The position numbers were made by a program, and so were the translations under genes. DNA of 64,000 bases, taken from Cephalopachus bancanus. Taxonomy: Eukaryota > Chordata > Mammalia > Primates > Tarsiidae. Location: assembly GCA_027257055.1 (NCBI GenBank), contig JAPVLO010000019.1:16294501-16358500 (forward strand). Direction: 5' to 3'. Below, piece by piece: positions 36,691-49,297 of the stretch; within the stretch, counting starts at the first letter, position 1, and the number at the start of each line of letters is the position of its first letter. Under the pieces are notes generated by a model. That model did not search any database and was not told where the DNA came from. It saw only the letters and a list, made by a program, of their open reading frames with translations.

Positions 36691-36840
36691 GTGCTGAAAA
36701 ACTCAAGTGAATACAAGACTGCATGCCTTTGTACCATAGCAATTTCCTGACTCTTTGCCCAGCTTTTATGGACAGGGAACCCTGAGACTATCTAAGCTGA
36801 ATTTCTTGTTAGTCTAGCAGGATGGGGATTTAGAGGTAGA

Positions 36841-37137
36841 TTTTTTGTTTTTGTTTTTGAGTCGGAGTCTCACTGTTGCCCAGGCTGGAGTGCAGTGGCC
36901 TGCTTATAGCCACTGCAGTCTTGACCTGCTGGGCTCAGGTGATCCTTCCACCTCAACCTTCCAAGTAGCTGGAACCACAAGCATACGCCACCATGCTCGG
37001 CTAATTTTTTGATTTATTGTACAGACAAGATCTCACCAAGTTTCCCAGGCTGGTCCCAAACCCCTGGACTCAGGCAACCCTCTTGCCTCTGCCTCCCAAA
37101 GTGCTGGGATTATAGGCATGAGCCACTGAGCCTGGCT
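36841..37137 (-). mobile_element. Young-form Alu dimer, antisense, inside the IR1 spacer
   Basis: (TTTTTG)n-type tail. The target agaggtagatttt (about 36832-36845) recurs as agaagtagatttt at 37138-37150. It inserted in the spacer between the IR1 arms. Confidence 0.93.
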
Positions 37138-37341
37138 AGAAGTAGATTTTAACGTGATTTTATTAAAAATAATAAGATGATACTCTTTCTGAGTATGTTG
37201 ATGGAATTTCATACCTGCTATACTTATAGTTCATGAATAACTTATTTTGTTCTTTTTCTTGCTCTTAATAGAATAAGAACTCATGTTTTCATAAGGCAAA
37301 CTATTCTACTTAGCGGTAAAGGTCAAGCAAATCTTCAAAAA

Positions 37342-37507
37342 CCTATTCTTTTTTGTTTAGTCATAAATTCTGTGTTATATATACCTAATATCTTTATTCT
37401 GCATGAATTCATCACCCACTACAGTTCAGAACTGATGGAACCTTGAAAACAAGAATATTATTGAGGCTAGTACTATTCAGAACAAAAGAGCTCTCTATAG
37501 TTGGGAG
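37342..37507 (-). repeat. Right arm of spaced inverted duplication IR1
   Basis: Reverse-complement partner of 36116-36284. Its outer edge runs into a perfect 12 bp stem, AAAAGAGCTCTC at 37484-37495 and GAGAGCTCTTTT at 37505-37516 with a 9-base loop. The left arm lacks this. Confidence 0.93.
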
Positions 37508-37516
37508 AGCTCTTTT

Positions 37517-38321
37517 GAAGATTGCTTCAAATCTTGGGGTGGAATTAATACTGTAAATTTCTTGGCTGGTCTTTATTATTAAGACAGACCTTAGAGGTCT
37601 TAATTATCATCTTGTCTGGGAGGGAAAGAGGCAGAAAAGCAAATCTGTACATTACCATTGTGAACTGACAAGTTGTCAGAGGTGTCAGAAATTTCTAAAC
37701 CTCATTTTTGTTCAAGGGTCATGGTCTGCTTACTGGATCACCTGGTTTGATTTCATATTCAAACATCAGAATTGTTTATACACTACATCAAGACTGCAGT
37801 CCTCATTCAAAGAGCCTCATTCAAAAAAACATCCCAAGCCCAGCCTCAACTCCCCACCTCCCTGTATGCTCTGACCAGGAAACAGCTTCGCATGCACTGA
37901 GTTGGATTAAATTTCCAGCACCCATTTCTGTGTTTCTGCCGTCTCTTAGCAACGTGTTGCAGGGTGGTCTTATTCAGTTGCAGCACTGCCTGACACCTGG
38001 GACAGAAAATCTTCCAAGACAAAGAGAAATCTCTCACATCCAGTGGGATGCAATCACTCTCTATCTAGGTCCAGATTTTCTGGTCTTGATGTCAAGACAA
38101 GAACTTGATGTCAAGTTCTCCAATGCTGTATTAAAGGATGCATTTTTAAATGCTGAATAGGCACTTCATTTCATGACATTTTACTGTTTTCCACACATGT
38201 AGTTGACTATTTTTTAATATCTTTGAATAAGAGGTATACATTTACAAACCAGAGCTCTTAATTTCCAAATTCGCTTCATGTATATATGATCACATCACTG
38301 TTAGTGGGAATTTGGAGCTTG
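37517..38321. other. Unassigned stretch with twin palindromes
   Basis: No repeat recognised. A 150-codon frame at 37708-38160 has no ATG near its start and no known domain, so I do not call it a gene. Near its end, 38083-38098 (gtcttgatgtcaagac) and 38100-38119 (agaacttgatgtcaagttct) are adjacent palindromes sharing one core. Confidence 0.5.
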
Positions 38322-39454
38322 ATTTTAATGTGATTTTATTAAGAATGATGAAAAGCTCTTTATTAAGAATTAGGAAATTCACACATGAACTCAGGAGAAG
38401 CCCCTAACTCAAATCCTCTTTACATTCTCTTAATTCATCATCGAGCTTTTTCTTCCTTCACTCTGAGAGCCCTTGAAGTCCATCACCCTTGAGAACCTTC
38501 TCCTGACTAAATGGAGTAAGGATGGTGACTTTTCAAATTACAATGTGCAGATCGTTACTTGGACAACCATCAACCCACGGCAGACCTGTACCAATTGTTA
38601 CACCAAGTATTAACCCTTGATCCTTACTCTGCTTGTGTTTCATTTTGTGTATCTCTTAAAATGTCTCTTTGCACATATGTTTATGTTTATCTGCCTTACA
38701 CTTCAAGCCTATAAGGAGCAGAAAAATAATCTTCTGTTTTATGTTTCACAAAGGACCTACAGAAACATTTAGTAAGTTAATTTAATGATGTGTAAAGTAA
38801 CTTACATAAAGTCAATATAATTCCTGCATTTACTTTTAATACATGGCTTCTAATTGGATTTATGTAATGCTTTTCCCCTAAAGAGCTTCAGAAGCTACAA
38901 ACAATAAGACAAGACAAGTAGGCGCCAGCTGTGAGTGGTTCACAAAACAGTATAAAAAGATGGTGCAAGGGCGGTTTGAAGAGAACTATAAGAAAAAGTT
39001 CACTTATTAAAAAAGACCGAGGATGAGAAAATAAGAATTATGCCATTAATGTTCTCAAATGGCATGAAAAGTAGAAATGATTTATTTCCGTTGAAAATAT
39101 TTATTTTATAGGCGGTTTAAAGTATAAAGTAGAGTTGTTCTCCAGAAGAATAGTTGTCATGGTTAGGGGGACATTATTCACAGAAATAATTCACAAAGTA
39201 GATCTAGAAGTTAAGTCAACAAAAAGCTAAGCAAAGAGAAACTACTGTAATTCCTTGACCACAGGTCCACCCAAGAACTCCTTAAGCATTAGCCTAAACC
39301 TTAACACATTTTCATAAAAACACCACCATGCTAAACTTACAACCCCAAAGATGGGTTGGAATTTTATTCTTCTTTAGGTTGATGCTCCAGCCAGCTAGAT
39401 GTCCTCATAGTTTAATGCCTTACCAATGTAAAGTGGAGGGACTGATTTTCCCAT
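38322..39454. other. Unassigned non-coding stretch
   Basis: The start, gattttaatgtgattttatt, repeats the text at about 37147 (gattttaacgtgattttatt) in direct orientation. The rest is A/T-rich with possible very old L2 text near 38600-38780. Confidence 0.4.
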
Positions 39455-39752
39455 AACTGGCTCTCCCCCGTCGTTCAAGTCTTAACTCAGATGTCACCTT
39501 TTCCACGGGGCCTTCTCTCATCACACACACTCAACTGTCCATTTGAGTGCCTCTCCTCCCATTGCCTCCTTCTGTTGTATTTTCTACCAGGCACTGCCAC
39601 AATCTGAAGGCATTATGTTCATGTTTTGTGTTCTTGTCATTCCTTGCTCTTACTAGATTACACGAGCAAAAGCCTCATATGCTATATCCCAGTGATTAGA
39701 ACAATGCCTGCCACATAGGTGGTGATCAATAAATATTTATCAAATGAATGAC
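39455..39752 (+). mobile_element. L2 LINE 3' end
   Basis: cttaactcagatgtcacctt, ccacggggccttctctcatc, aggtggtgatcaataaatat and aaatgaatgac follow L2 3' order and terminate correctly. Confidence 0.8.
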
Positions 39753-40150
39753 TTCAGAAGATGTTTGTTGAGCAACTTGCTTCTTCCAATGTGGCCATAG
39801 TCCTAGAATGCAAAAGTGTAATCTTTGAACAGACAAAATCAGAAGAAAAATCCATATTAAAACTCATGAGATTTTTCCCCTAGGTAAACCAACAAATATT
39901 TGTTGTCTAGTGTTCTGACCTGTGGTGGCTTAAAAAAACAAACAAACAACAAAAACAGATGTTAGAGGTAGTCACACTAATAATAGTGAGAAGAGAGAGA
40001 TCTGCATGGAAGAAACTGAAAAATTACTAAAAAGGAAAAAATATCAGAGAGCAGAATATGGAGAGAGGGGAACATTAAGTATAAGGGCAAATAATCTCAC
40101 AGATCTAAAGCTACCAGCAAGCAACACTAGCCATTAGAGTGGTTATTTTA
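39753..40150. other. Unassigned purine-rich stretch
   Basis: Nothing identified apart from an A/(CAAA) patch at 39931-39956. Confidence 0.4.
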
Positions 40151-40433
40151 ATTTTTTTTGAGTTGGAGTCTCACTCTGTCGCCCAGATTGGAGTGCAGTG
40201 GCCGCTCCTGGCCACCGCAGCCTCGACCTGCTGGGCTCCGGCTATCCTTCCGCCTCAGCCTTCCAAGTAGCCGGAATTACAGGCATGCACTACCACGCCC
40301 GGCTGATTTTTTGATTTATTGTAGAGATGAGGTCTCGTCGCCCAGGCAGGTCTCGAACCCGCGGTCTCAGGCAATCCACTGACCTCAGCCTCCCAAAGGC
40401 GCGGGATTACAGGCTGAGCCACCGAGCCCAGCT
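40151..40433 (-). mobile_element. Young-form Alu dimer, antisense
   Basis: Among the least diverged copies (ccgcagcctcgacctgctgg, caaaggcgcgggattacagg). Target agtggttattt before and after the element. Confidence 0.95.
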
Positions 40434-40597
40434 ATAGTGGTTATTTATGTTATCAAATTAAATTATGTTGTTTATATAATGTCTAAGGAAGCAGGAAAAT
40501 GGTAAATACTAAATACTCAGAAAACTTTTTATTCAAAAAGTTATCTTGTTAATTTAAAAGGCCAGAAAATTTTGGTTTTTTAAAGAAAATTAATTTT

Positions 40598-40810
40598 ACC
40601 CACATGGGCAACTTGGCGAGACCTCATCTCTATAATAAATCAAAAATTAGCCGGGCGTGGTAGCACGCGCCTGTAGTTCCAGCTACTTGGAAGGCTGAGG
40701 CAGAAGGATCGCCGGAGCCCAGTGGGTTGAGGCTACAGTGACCGGGAGTGGCCACTGCACTCCTGTCTGGGCGACAGAGTGAGACTCCAACTCAAAAGAA
40801 AAAGAAAAGA
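40598..40810 (+). mobile_element. 5'-truncated young-form Alu, sense
   Basis: It begins mid left arm at catgggcaacttggcgagac. The duplicated target aagaaaattaatttt lies directly before it and after the A-rich tail, so the truncation occurred at insertion. Confidence 0.92.
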
Positions 40811-40854
40811 AAATTAATTTTTATGGAATATGTTCAAAGAACTCTCATCCTTTC

Positions 40855-40885
40855 TCTCTTCCTTCCTTCCCTCCTTCCTTCTCCC
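40855..40885. repeat. Polypyrimidine (TTCC)n patch
   Basis: ctcttccttccttccctcct plus ccttctcccgcc. Short and imperfect. Confidence 0.75.
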
Positions 40886-40930
40886 GCCTTGTCTCATAAT
40901 TAGAACTATGTTGCTAACCACGTGTTTCTT

Positions 40931-41370
40931 TATTATCATTATTATTATTATTATTTTGAGTGGGAGTCTCATTCTGTCACCCAGGCTGGAGTGCAGTGGC
41001 TGAATTGTGGCTCACTACAGCCTCCTTGACCTCCTGAGCTTGGGCGACCCTTCTTTTTCTTTCTTTCTTTCTTTCCTTTTTTTTTTTTTGAGTCAGAGTC
41101 TCACTCTGTCACCCAGTCTGGAGTGCAGTGGCACACTCACAGCCTCTGCAGCCTTAACCTGCTGGGCTCAGGCAATTCTTCCACCTCAGCTTTCCAAGTA
41201 GCTGGAACTACCATTGTGCAGCACCACACCCAGCTAATTTTTTGATTTACTGTAGAAATAAGGTCTCACCATGTTGCCCAGGTTGGACTCGAACCAGTGG
41301 ACTTAGGCAATCCTCTCGTCTCTGCCTCCCAAAGTGCTGGAATTACAGGTGTGAGCCACCACACACAGGC
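40931..41370 (-). mobile_element. Two antisense Alus joined tail to body
   Basis: An (ATT)n tail and the 3' part of one Alu (40931-41049) stop at cttgggcgaccc. A CTTT-rich tail and a complete second Alu (41050-41370) follow directly. The missing body of the first is not found beyond the second. The outer flanks cgtgtttcttta (about 40921) and gtgtgtttctttta (after 41371) look like one shared target duplication, so the second Alu probably inserted into, or recombined with, the first. Confidence 0.85.
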
Positions 41371-42058
41371 TTGTGTGTTTCTTTTAGCTTGAGCAGCCAG
41401 GAAGGAAAGCTTAATCTGACTTTCAAACATACCAGCTCTGTTGACCTTTATGGCGTTTTTGTTTTTTTTTTTTTATCTCAACCTGATATTTCCTTAATTT
41501 TGACTCTGATTTATATATTTCCTAGACTTGATTGTTTATCACCATTTACCTTTTGCCATCATTTGTATTTATTATTTGTGCTATTGCTGTAGGGCAGGGG
41601 AAATCCTTTATGGAAGACGATTGAGTCTATATAAACAAACCGTGCTAAGACCGCTCCACTTGTAACATGAGATAAACTAGCTGACATTTTAACTGTTACT
41701 GCCTCATACAATCGGGTTGAGAAATCAATGAACAGTAACAACTCCTTGCAAACAAAATGAGATTTTCAAAGGATAAAACATGGCAGGTGCCTGAATTATG
41801 CCCTGGGGCTTTTGATCTCATCATCTGCTGGACTTGGTCATTGGAAGGTTAATGCAAAATAACACATCCTGAAAATTGAAAGTCAAATTCCCAAAAGTTA
41901 AAATTGACTAAATATAATCACAGGAAATATGCAGAACACAAAGGACAGTCAAAAAAAAAGAGTCTGCTGATTACTTTAGGATGAAGGAAAGTGAACTTCC
42001 TAAAAATGCAGCCCTGCAATTGCCCTATGTAGCCATCATTCTTTTATTTGGTCAAATT
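41371..42058. other. Unassigned non-coding stretch
   Basis: No repeat family recognised, although 41590-41760 has slightly more CpG than its neighbours. The 116-codon frame at 41242-41592 starts in the Alu. Confidence 0.4.
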
Positions 42059-42371
42059 TTCTTTCTTTCTTTTGTTTTCTTTTGTTTTTTTGTTTGTTTG
42101 AGTTGGAGTCTCACTCTGTCACCCAGGCTGGAGTGCAGTACCAAGATCATGGCCCACTGCAGGCTCGACCTCCTGGGCTCAGGTGATCCTTCCACCTCAG
42201 CCTCCTGAGTAACTGGGGTTACAGGTGTGCACCACATCTGCCTACTTTTTTTGGTAGAGACAAGGTCTTACTATTTTGTCCAGGCTGGTCTCAAACTCCT
42301 GGATTCAAGAAATTCTCCTGCCTCAGCCTCCTAAAGTGCTGAGATTAAGGTGTGAGCCACTGCGGCTGGCC
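42059..42371 (-). mobile_element. AluJ-like dimer, antisense
   Basis: (TTTC)/(TTTG) tail, gagttggagtctcactctgt start, and an older right-half linker (tttttttggtagagacaagg) without the young-form gatttattgtag. Confidence 0.9.
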
Positions 42372-42737
42372 CATTTTGTTTTGCATTGATATGGCTCAGT
42401 TTAAGGAATATGGTTTATAACCTTTTTATTGTTCTGACTTCTGGAATACTGGATCAGGAATCCCAGGGAGCTGATATAAAGTGGAATAGGTCACATGCAA
42501 AATCTATGATGGTAATCTGCTCACTATACAACCTACTTTCACCTAGAGACCGTGCAAATCTTGTAGCATTTTATAGTCTCTAAAAATCTACAAGGAAAAA
42601 AAGACTAAAAGAGCAATTTTTGTCATAGCATAACCAGTATCAAATTGTGAAAGCAAATCTATTTATAAATCACATCAGGCACTGATTTGATTCAAATACA
42701 TTACTTTGTTCAGGAATGCTTTTTAAAAAATCCCCCG
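42372..42737. other. Unassigned non-coding stretch
   Basis: No feature recognised. Confidence 0.4.
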
Positions 42738-43030
42738 CAGCTGGGTGTGGTGGCTCACACCTGTAATTCCAGCACTTTGGGAGTTGGAGGCAAGAGGATT
42801 GCCTGAGCCCACGGGTTCGAGGCCAATGTGGGCAACTTGGCGAGACCTCGTCTCTACAATAAATAAAAAAAAAATTAGCTAGGCGTGGTGCAGCACACCT
42901 GTGGTTCCAGCTACTTGGAAGACTGAGCTCAGTAGGTTGAGGTTGCGGTAGTCATGAGCGTGCCACTGCACTCCAGCTTGGGCGACAGAGAGAGACTGAT
43001 ACAAACAAACAACAAACAAACAAATAAATT
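42738..43030 (+). mobile_element. Young-form Alu dimer, sense, with (CAAA)n tail
   Basis: About 25 bp of the right arm is deleted (gaagactgagctcagtaggt). The tail reads acaaacaaacaacaaacaaa. Confidence 0.9.
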
Positions 43031-44248
<1,218 letters not shown>

Positions 44249-44535
44249 TTTTTTTTTAATAGAAGTCTCACTCTTGCTCAGGTTGGAGTGCAGTGGCATG
44301 CTCACGGCCACTGTAGCCTCTAACTGCTGGGCTCAAGCAATCTTTCCACCTCAGCCTTCCAAGTAGCTGGGACTACAGGCACACGCCACCCCACCCATGT
44401 AATTTTTTGATTTATTGGAGAAACAAGGTGTTTCCAAGTTGCCCAGGTTGGTCTCGAACCCATGGATTCAGAGAATCTTCTTGCCTTTGCCTCCCAAAGT
44501 GCTGGGATTACAGGCATAAGCCACCCTGCCCAACT
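44249..44535 (-). mobile_element. Alu dimer, antisense
   Basis: Linker gatttattggagaaacaagg is a variant of the young form. Moderately diverged (cctctaactgctgggctcaa). Confidence 0.9.
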
Positions 44536-45815
44536 TACACACAATTTTTAATAATTTTTTTAGTTTCTGTTTATCCTATGGACACTGGAGAAACATCCAG
44601 TTTTATCAATAAAAAAGTTTCTCAAATACAGAGACCTCCCAATATGATGGACTTTTAGAAATTTGCCATAAACAGCTATAACTTTGGTTGCATTTTCACA
44701 AGCATAGGCACACATGAATTGGCAAGAACTGACTTACTGCCAAGGAGCTGGAAGGTAGGAAACCAAAGAGTCTAGCCTTTTCACATGACAGATAAGATAT
44801 TAAGACCCAGAGTAAAGACATTTGGCCTCTCTCCACTACCTTGAGTTCCTAGGTCCCAGCTCCCGATTCAATTGCTATTCTGTGTAAAGTCATTCATGCA
44901 ATCTCTGCCCTCCTCTTTCTACAGGTAGATTGAGATGCTAAGGTGTATGTAATTCGATGAGTAAAGCACCTATACAACGATCCACAGGACTTCTGTGTGT
45001 GAATGCTGGAGGAAAGAGTAAGAAGAGAAAAGGACCAAGGGGAACGTTGTCATGGGAACACCAAGGCAAATCACAAATGAAAAGGAATTGAAACCAGTTC
45101 TGCTATCTCAAGCTTTATTTATTCGAGTAATAAATCAAGATATCTGTGTCAAAACCAATGTAGCGTCAAATGAACTAAAGATAAGCTTTTCAATCCAATC
45201 AATACTGTCTTCTAAATACCAGAATCTTTTTTAAAAGGGTTGCTTCACTGCACACTTAATTTATATTACTGTTAAAATTTCTATATGAGCATGTGTGCAT
45301 GCTCTCTCTTTGTTCTAGCAGGTTTTTAAAAATTCTAAATTACTCACAGAGAAGGAATAATGTAAGACAGAATTATCTAAAATACTATTTTGTGAGCAGA
45401 ACAGTTTCTAAACCTAAGACAGGCCAGAAAAGTCAAATGGCTTGGGTAATGAAGTGTGGAGCCCAGATGAGGCAAATGACTGCTTTCTGGGGGTTAAGGA
45501 GATCTGTGGGTCAATGTGAAGCTTGCAGAAGGAAATTTCACTTAACTAATATCTTGTCAGAGAAGGAAATATCAATCAATAGTGGATAGACATCTTGCAA
45601 TCCTGGTCGTAAAATAATGTGGTAAGAATTTGTGTTACTGCTCAGAGAAGGCACTGACTCTTTCATATCTCTGAATTCCTAGTTCATGTCACTGAAATCC
45701 CAGTTCTCCCCAATAAAGGTAAGCCCACTCTATATGTAAGTTTCCTATAGTAAAATCATCTGAGCGAATAGTTCATCTTCAGAGACAAGCTGAGAAATAT
45801 GAAATAAAATTGTTT
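44536..45815. other. Unassigned non-coding stretch
   Basis: No repeat recognised. The 98-codon frame at 45293-45589 has no known domain. Confidence 0.4.
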
Positions 45816-45938
45816 TGGCTGCATAGAGTGACTCACGCCTTGTAATCCCAGCACTTTGGGAAGCTGAGGTGAGAGGATCACTTGAGACCAGGAGTGTGAG
45901 ACTAGCTGGGGTAGCATATTGAGATCTCATCTCTACAA
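45816..45938 (+). mobile_element. Alu left-monomer (FLAM-like), sense
   Basis: One left-arm unit (ttggctgcatagagtgactc to catctctacaaacatttttt) followed by A/T-rich sequence. No second arm. Confidence 0.8.
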
Positions 45939-47174
45939 ACATTTTTTAAAAATTAAACATTAAGAAAAAATTGGTTTTAATACCTTTATTTCATTAGACA
46001 GTTTCATTCCCTTTTTGGATTCACGGATTTATAGATATTATAGAACGTTAAAAGTGAACTGACTTCCAAGAGCAAGTGAGATAAGCTAGCTTTTTGTTCA
46101 TTGAGTTGTCAGAGGCCACAGAACTAGTTGGTTGATAGAATCAAAGCTTCTTTTTTATCTCTTGAATTAAACAAAAACTTTCTACCAAAAAGTTAATATA
46201 CTTTACAGACTTACATTCAGACATTAGTTTCCTTTTAAGGAATGACAATCCAAGACACAGAGAGTTAGAACTTACTTTTCTAGTCTACTAGGCAGGGTCT
46301 GTCTATAAGAAAATAGACCAATGCTGAGTTTCCATTTATTAGATTAATGAATAATGCGCCAATCCTTTCTTTCTCTCTCTCACACACACAAACGTCCTGC
46401 TGATTTCCTGGCTGTTTTTCTCATTTTCATTCTGTCTTCTGAACCCTGAACACCCTTAGAGGCTGGTGATGGAAGTCAAACAGCTGATTGGTTTTGAGGA
46501 CTTATGGTGAGGGAAGAAAGGAAAAAGGGGCAAATGTAAAGCTATCGGTGAAAATTTTGTAAGTTTGTAAAAGTGGCATTTTGGGGGACAATTTAAAGAA
46601 TATATTTACTACTGATTTTCTAAGGCAGTTTATATAGCAAAAGTCACTGCTATTTTAAGACATAAAATATGTAAGTTATGAAGACCTAGTAAAAAAATTT
46701 TTTTTAATATGTGGACATTTTTCCAAAGGATCATAGAGAAAGCTTTTTTCCCCTCTCTTTTGAGTTGATTCTGTTTTCCTTGTCTTCATATCTTTAGCCC
46801 TAAACTCAGATCAAATGTTGACAGTTCCTTGGGTCCCCACAGAGGGGCAGTAGCACATGGGGCCAAGGAGATGGCGAGGGCAGGCCCTGGCCCCAAATCA
46901 TGCAACATTCCCTGATTCACACTGACTAACCACAGGGAAAGTTAGAGCCCTCCGCTGGCCATTGCCCTGAGCTGAAGCTCCACGTCCTCCACACCCAGGC
47001 CTTCACTGTTTCTAGAAAGTCAGCTGTACTCATTTACACAAGGCGCCTTCACTAGACCTATATTCCTGAAGATCCTTCTCCTGCATTCTTCACCAGAAAT
47101 TCGACGTGCAATATAGACCACCAGGCCTCAGGAAATGTCAGATTATCTTCCAAGGAAACATCACCAGCTAGAAA
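45939..47174. other. Unassigned non-coding stretch
   Basis: A short (TC)n-(AC)n patch lies at about 46370-46391. No gene seen. Confidence 0.45.
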
Positions 47175-47400
47175 GACAGCAAGAGGAGGTGGAAAGAGCC
47201 TGGGCTTCGGAGTGAACTACCTGAGGGCTGGGCCCTGAGCTGCCACGTTCTAGTCTTGAGTCTCAGCGAGTTGTTGACCATCTCAAGCATCGTTTCTTCA
47301 TCAGTGAAGTGGGGGTGATAATAGCGCACATCCTCATAGAATTCTGAGATTTTTATTAAGAGGAAATAGTGCAATGAAAGCCTTCTAGATCATAGAGTAT
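47175..47400 (+). mobile_element. MIR SINE, nearly complete
   Basis: gaaagagcctgggcttcgga, gtttcttcatcagtgaagtg, gggtgataatagcgcacatc and aatagtgcaatgaaagcc occur in MIR order. Confidence 0.8.
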
Positions 47401-49010
47401 TATGGCTCTTTTTATTAAAGCCCAGTCATACACTAAATTAAGAATCAACTGATTTCATTTGCTGCATTCACTCCTTATGACACTTGGAGAGACGTACATC
47501 AACAATTTTCACTTGCGAGCCCATGATGTTTCAACATTGAAAGAATATATTTAACAAACAAGAAAGTTTACTCTTAAGACCTAGACTTTTTTCTCCTTAG
47601 ATAGTTGACACAAGAACCTCAATCCTATAATATACATGTAACAGTCGAGTTTACTTCCATGTAGCCAGCATTTCACTTTCACAAATATAAGGGAGTCAGT
47701 CAACTAAAAGGTGCCATTGTGGGTGATCAAGGGTTTCATCGTCCATAGTGGACAAGAAGATATTCTAATCAGTCTTTTGCCACTTTGCTATAAATCATAC
47801 AGCTAAATTCCAAAACATGAAAAGATTGGGTAATTCCCATACACCAATCTTATAAGTCTAGATGGCACCTTAATCTGGCCCAGGGCCATACAGATGGAAA
47901 AAACTCTCTCTGCTATTTTTGCTCCTTTTTCTAACACCTAACACTGGGCAGATGTCACCTGTTTAATAACAGTCACAAGGCATTCAAAAGACTTGCATAT
48001 TTAAGAGAGCTAATTTCCCAGGTTTCCCTCTCTCCTCATGGCAGAGGGAATCACAGTATCTGACCAGCAAGGTCATGGATAGGCTTTTGTAATTCCACTC
48101 CCTTGCCAGTCTCTATGTTCCCACTCTATACCCACAACCCTCACTCCATGTCTTCCCTGGTCCTACCTGGTGTCCCACTGATTTTGCTTCTCCTCTTCTT
48201 TCCCTTAAGACGGCCTCTGAGCGAAATCTCTATAGCAACTGTGAAGCAAGGGCCATTGTTGGTGTTTTCAAGATGGGAAAACCAAGACTCAGAAAGTTCT
48301 GATGGCTTGCTCTAGGTAAGCACTTGGGCTTGGGCCTTCTAACTTTTTAGCCAGGAATTCTGCAGTCCTAGGTTTAGATGGAGCAGATGTCTTAGGGACC
48401 CATTTACTGAGGGAGCTAAGTAAGTTGACAAGGCCGAGATTCACACACATGGACCAACTCCCAAAGCGCCTCTCCCCAGAGAGACGGCAGCAGTTCTGAA
48501 GCTCTGGCCTGTCTCCTGGAGGTGGGAGGTGGGAGTGGGAAAAGATGGTGTTTTCAAGGCATTAAACCAGCATTAAAGTACACAAACAACTACTGTATGA
48601 CCCCACATGCAGAGATGGGCTCTGACGCAAGGATATGTCATTCCTTCTAAATCCCTGTAGGAAATGAGAGATACGAGAATTAGGATGGAATGTCAACTAT
48701 TTCTTAAGGAAGCATGCTAGCATCTCTTCTTCCAAGAGTTCCCTTCTGGACAGAACTGGGACTTATTCTTTCTCCCTGATTCTTAACTGTGGTTGTGCAG
48801 GCCCCTGTTAAGAAGAGAAAAAGGGAGGGGTGGCGTGTAAAGCATGCAGGAAGGAAGCACAGAATCCAGGTGAAGCACCAGCACCTCTGAGTCCCAAGGA
48901 AGGCCCCTTTCCGATGTTGTGGATTTCATCCCTTTTTCCTGTGACCGCCCTGACAGACCCCTCCATGATAACCTTCCACATATTCCAACAAGAGTCCTTC
49001 CTTCTTCTAC
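47401..49010. other. Unassigned non-coding stretch
   Basis: No repeat or exon recognised over 1.6 kb. A tiny ggaggtgggaggtgggagtg minisatellite-like patch sits at about 48519-48538. Confidence 0.45.
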
Positions 49011-49297
49011 TTTTTTTTTTTTTTGAGTTGGAGTCTCACTCTGTCACCCAGACTGGAGTGCAATGGCCGCTCCTGGCCGCAGCAACCTTGACCTGCTGGG
49101 CTCCAGCGATCCTTCTACCTCAGCCTTCCAAGTAGCTGGAATTACAGGCATGCACTACCACGCCCAGCTAATTTTTTGATTTATTGTAGAGATGAGGTCT
49201 CGCTGCCCAGGCAGGTCTCGAACCCGCGGGCTCAGGCAATCCACTCACCTCAGCCTCTCAAGGCACGGGATTACAGGCTGAGCCACCGAGCCCGGCG
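49011..49297 (-). mobile_element. Young-form Alu dimer, antisense
   Basis: Full dimer. Target ccttcttcta occurs before the T tail and right after the element (gccttcttctattt). Confidence 0.94.

Noticed and set aside
37708..38160. 150-codon plus-strand frame
   Set aside because: No ATG at the start, no known domain, no splice or polyadenylation context, and it runs through twin palindromes. Chance is more likely.
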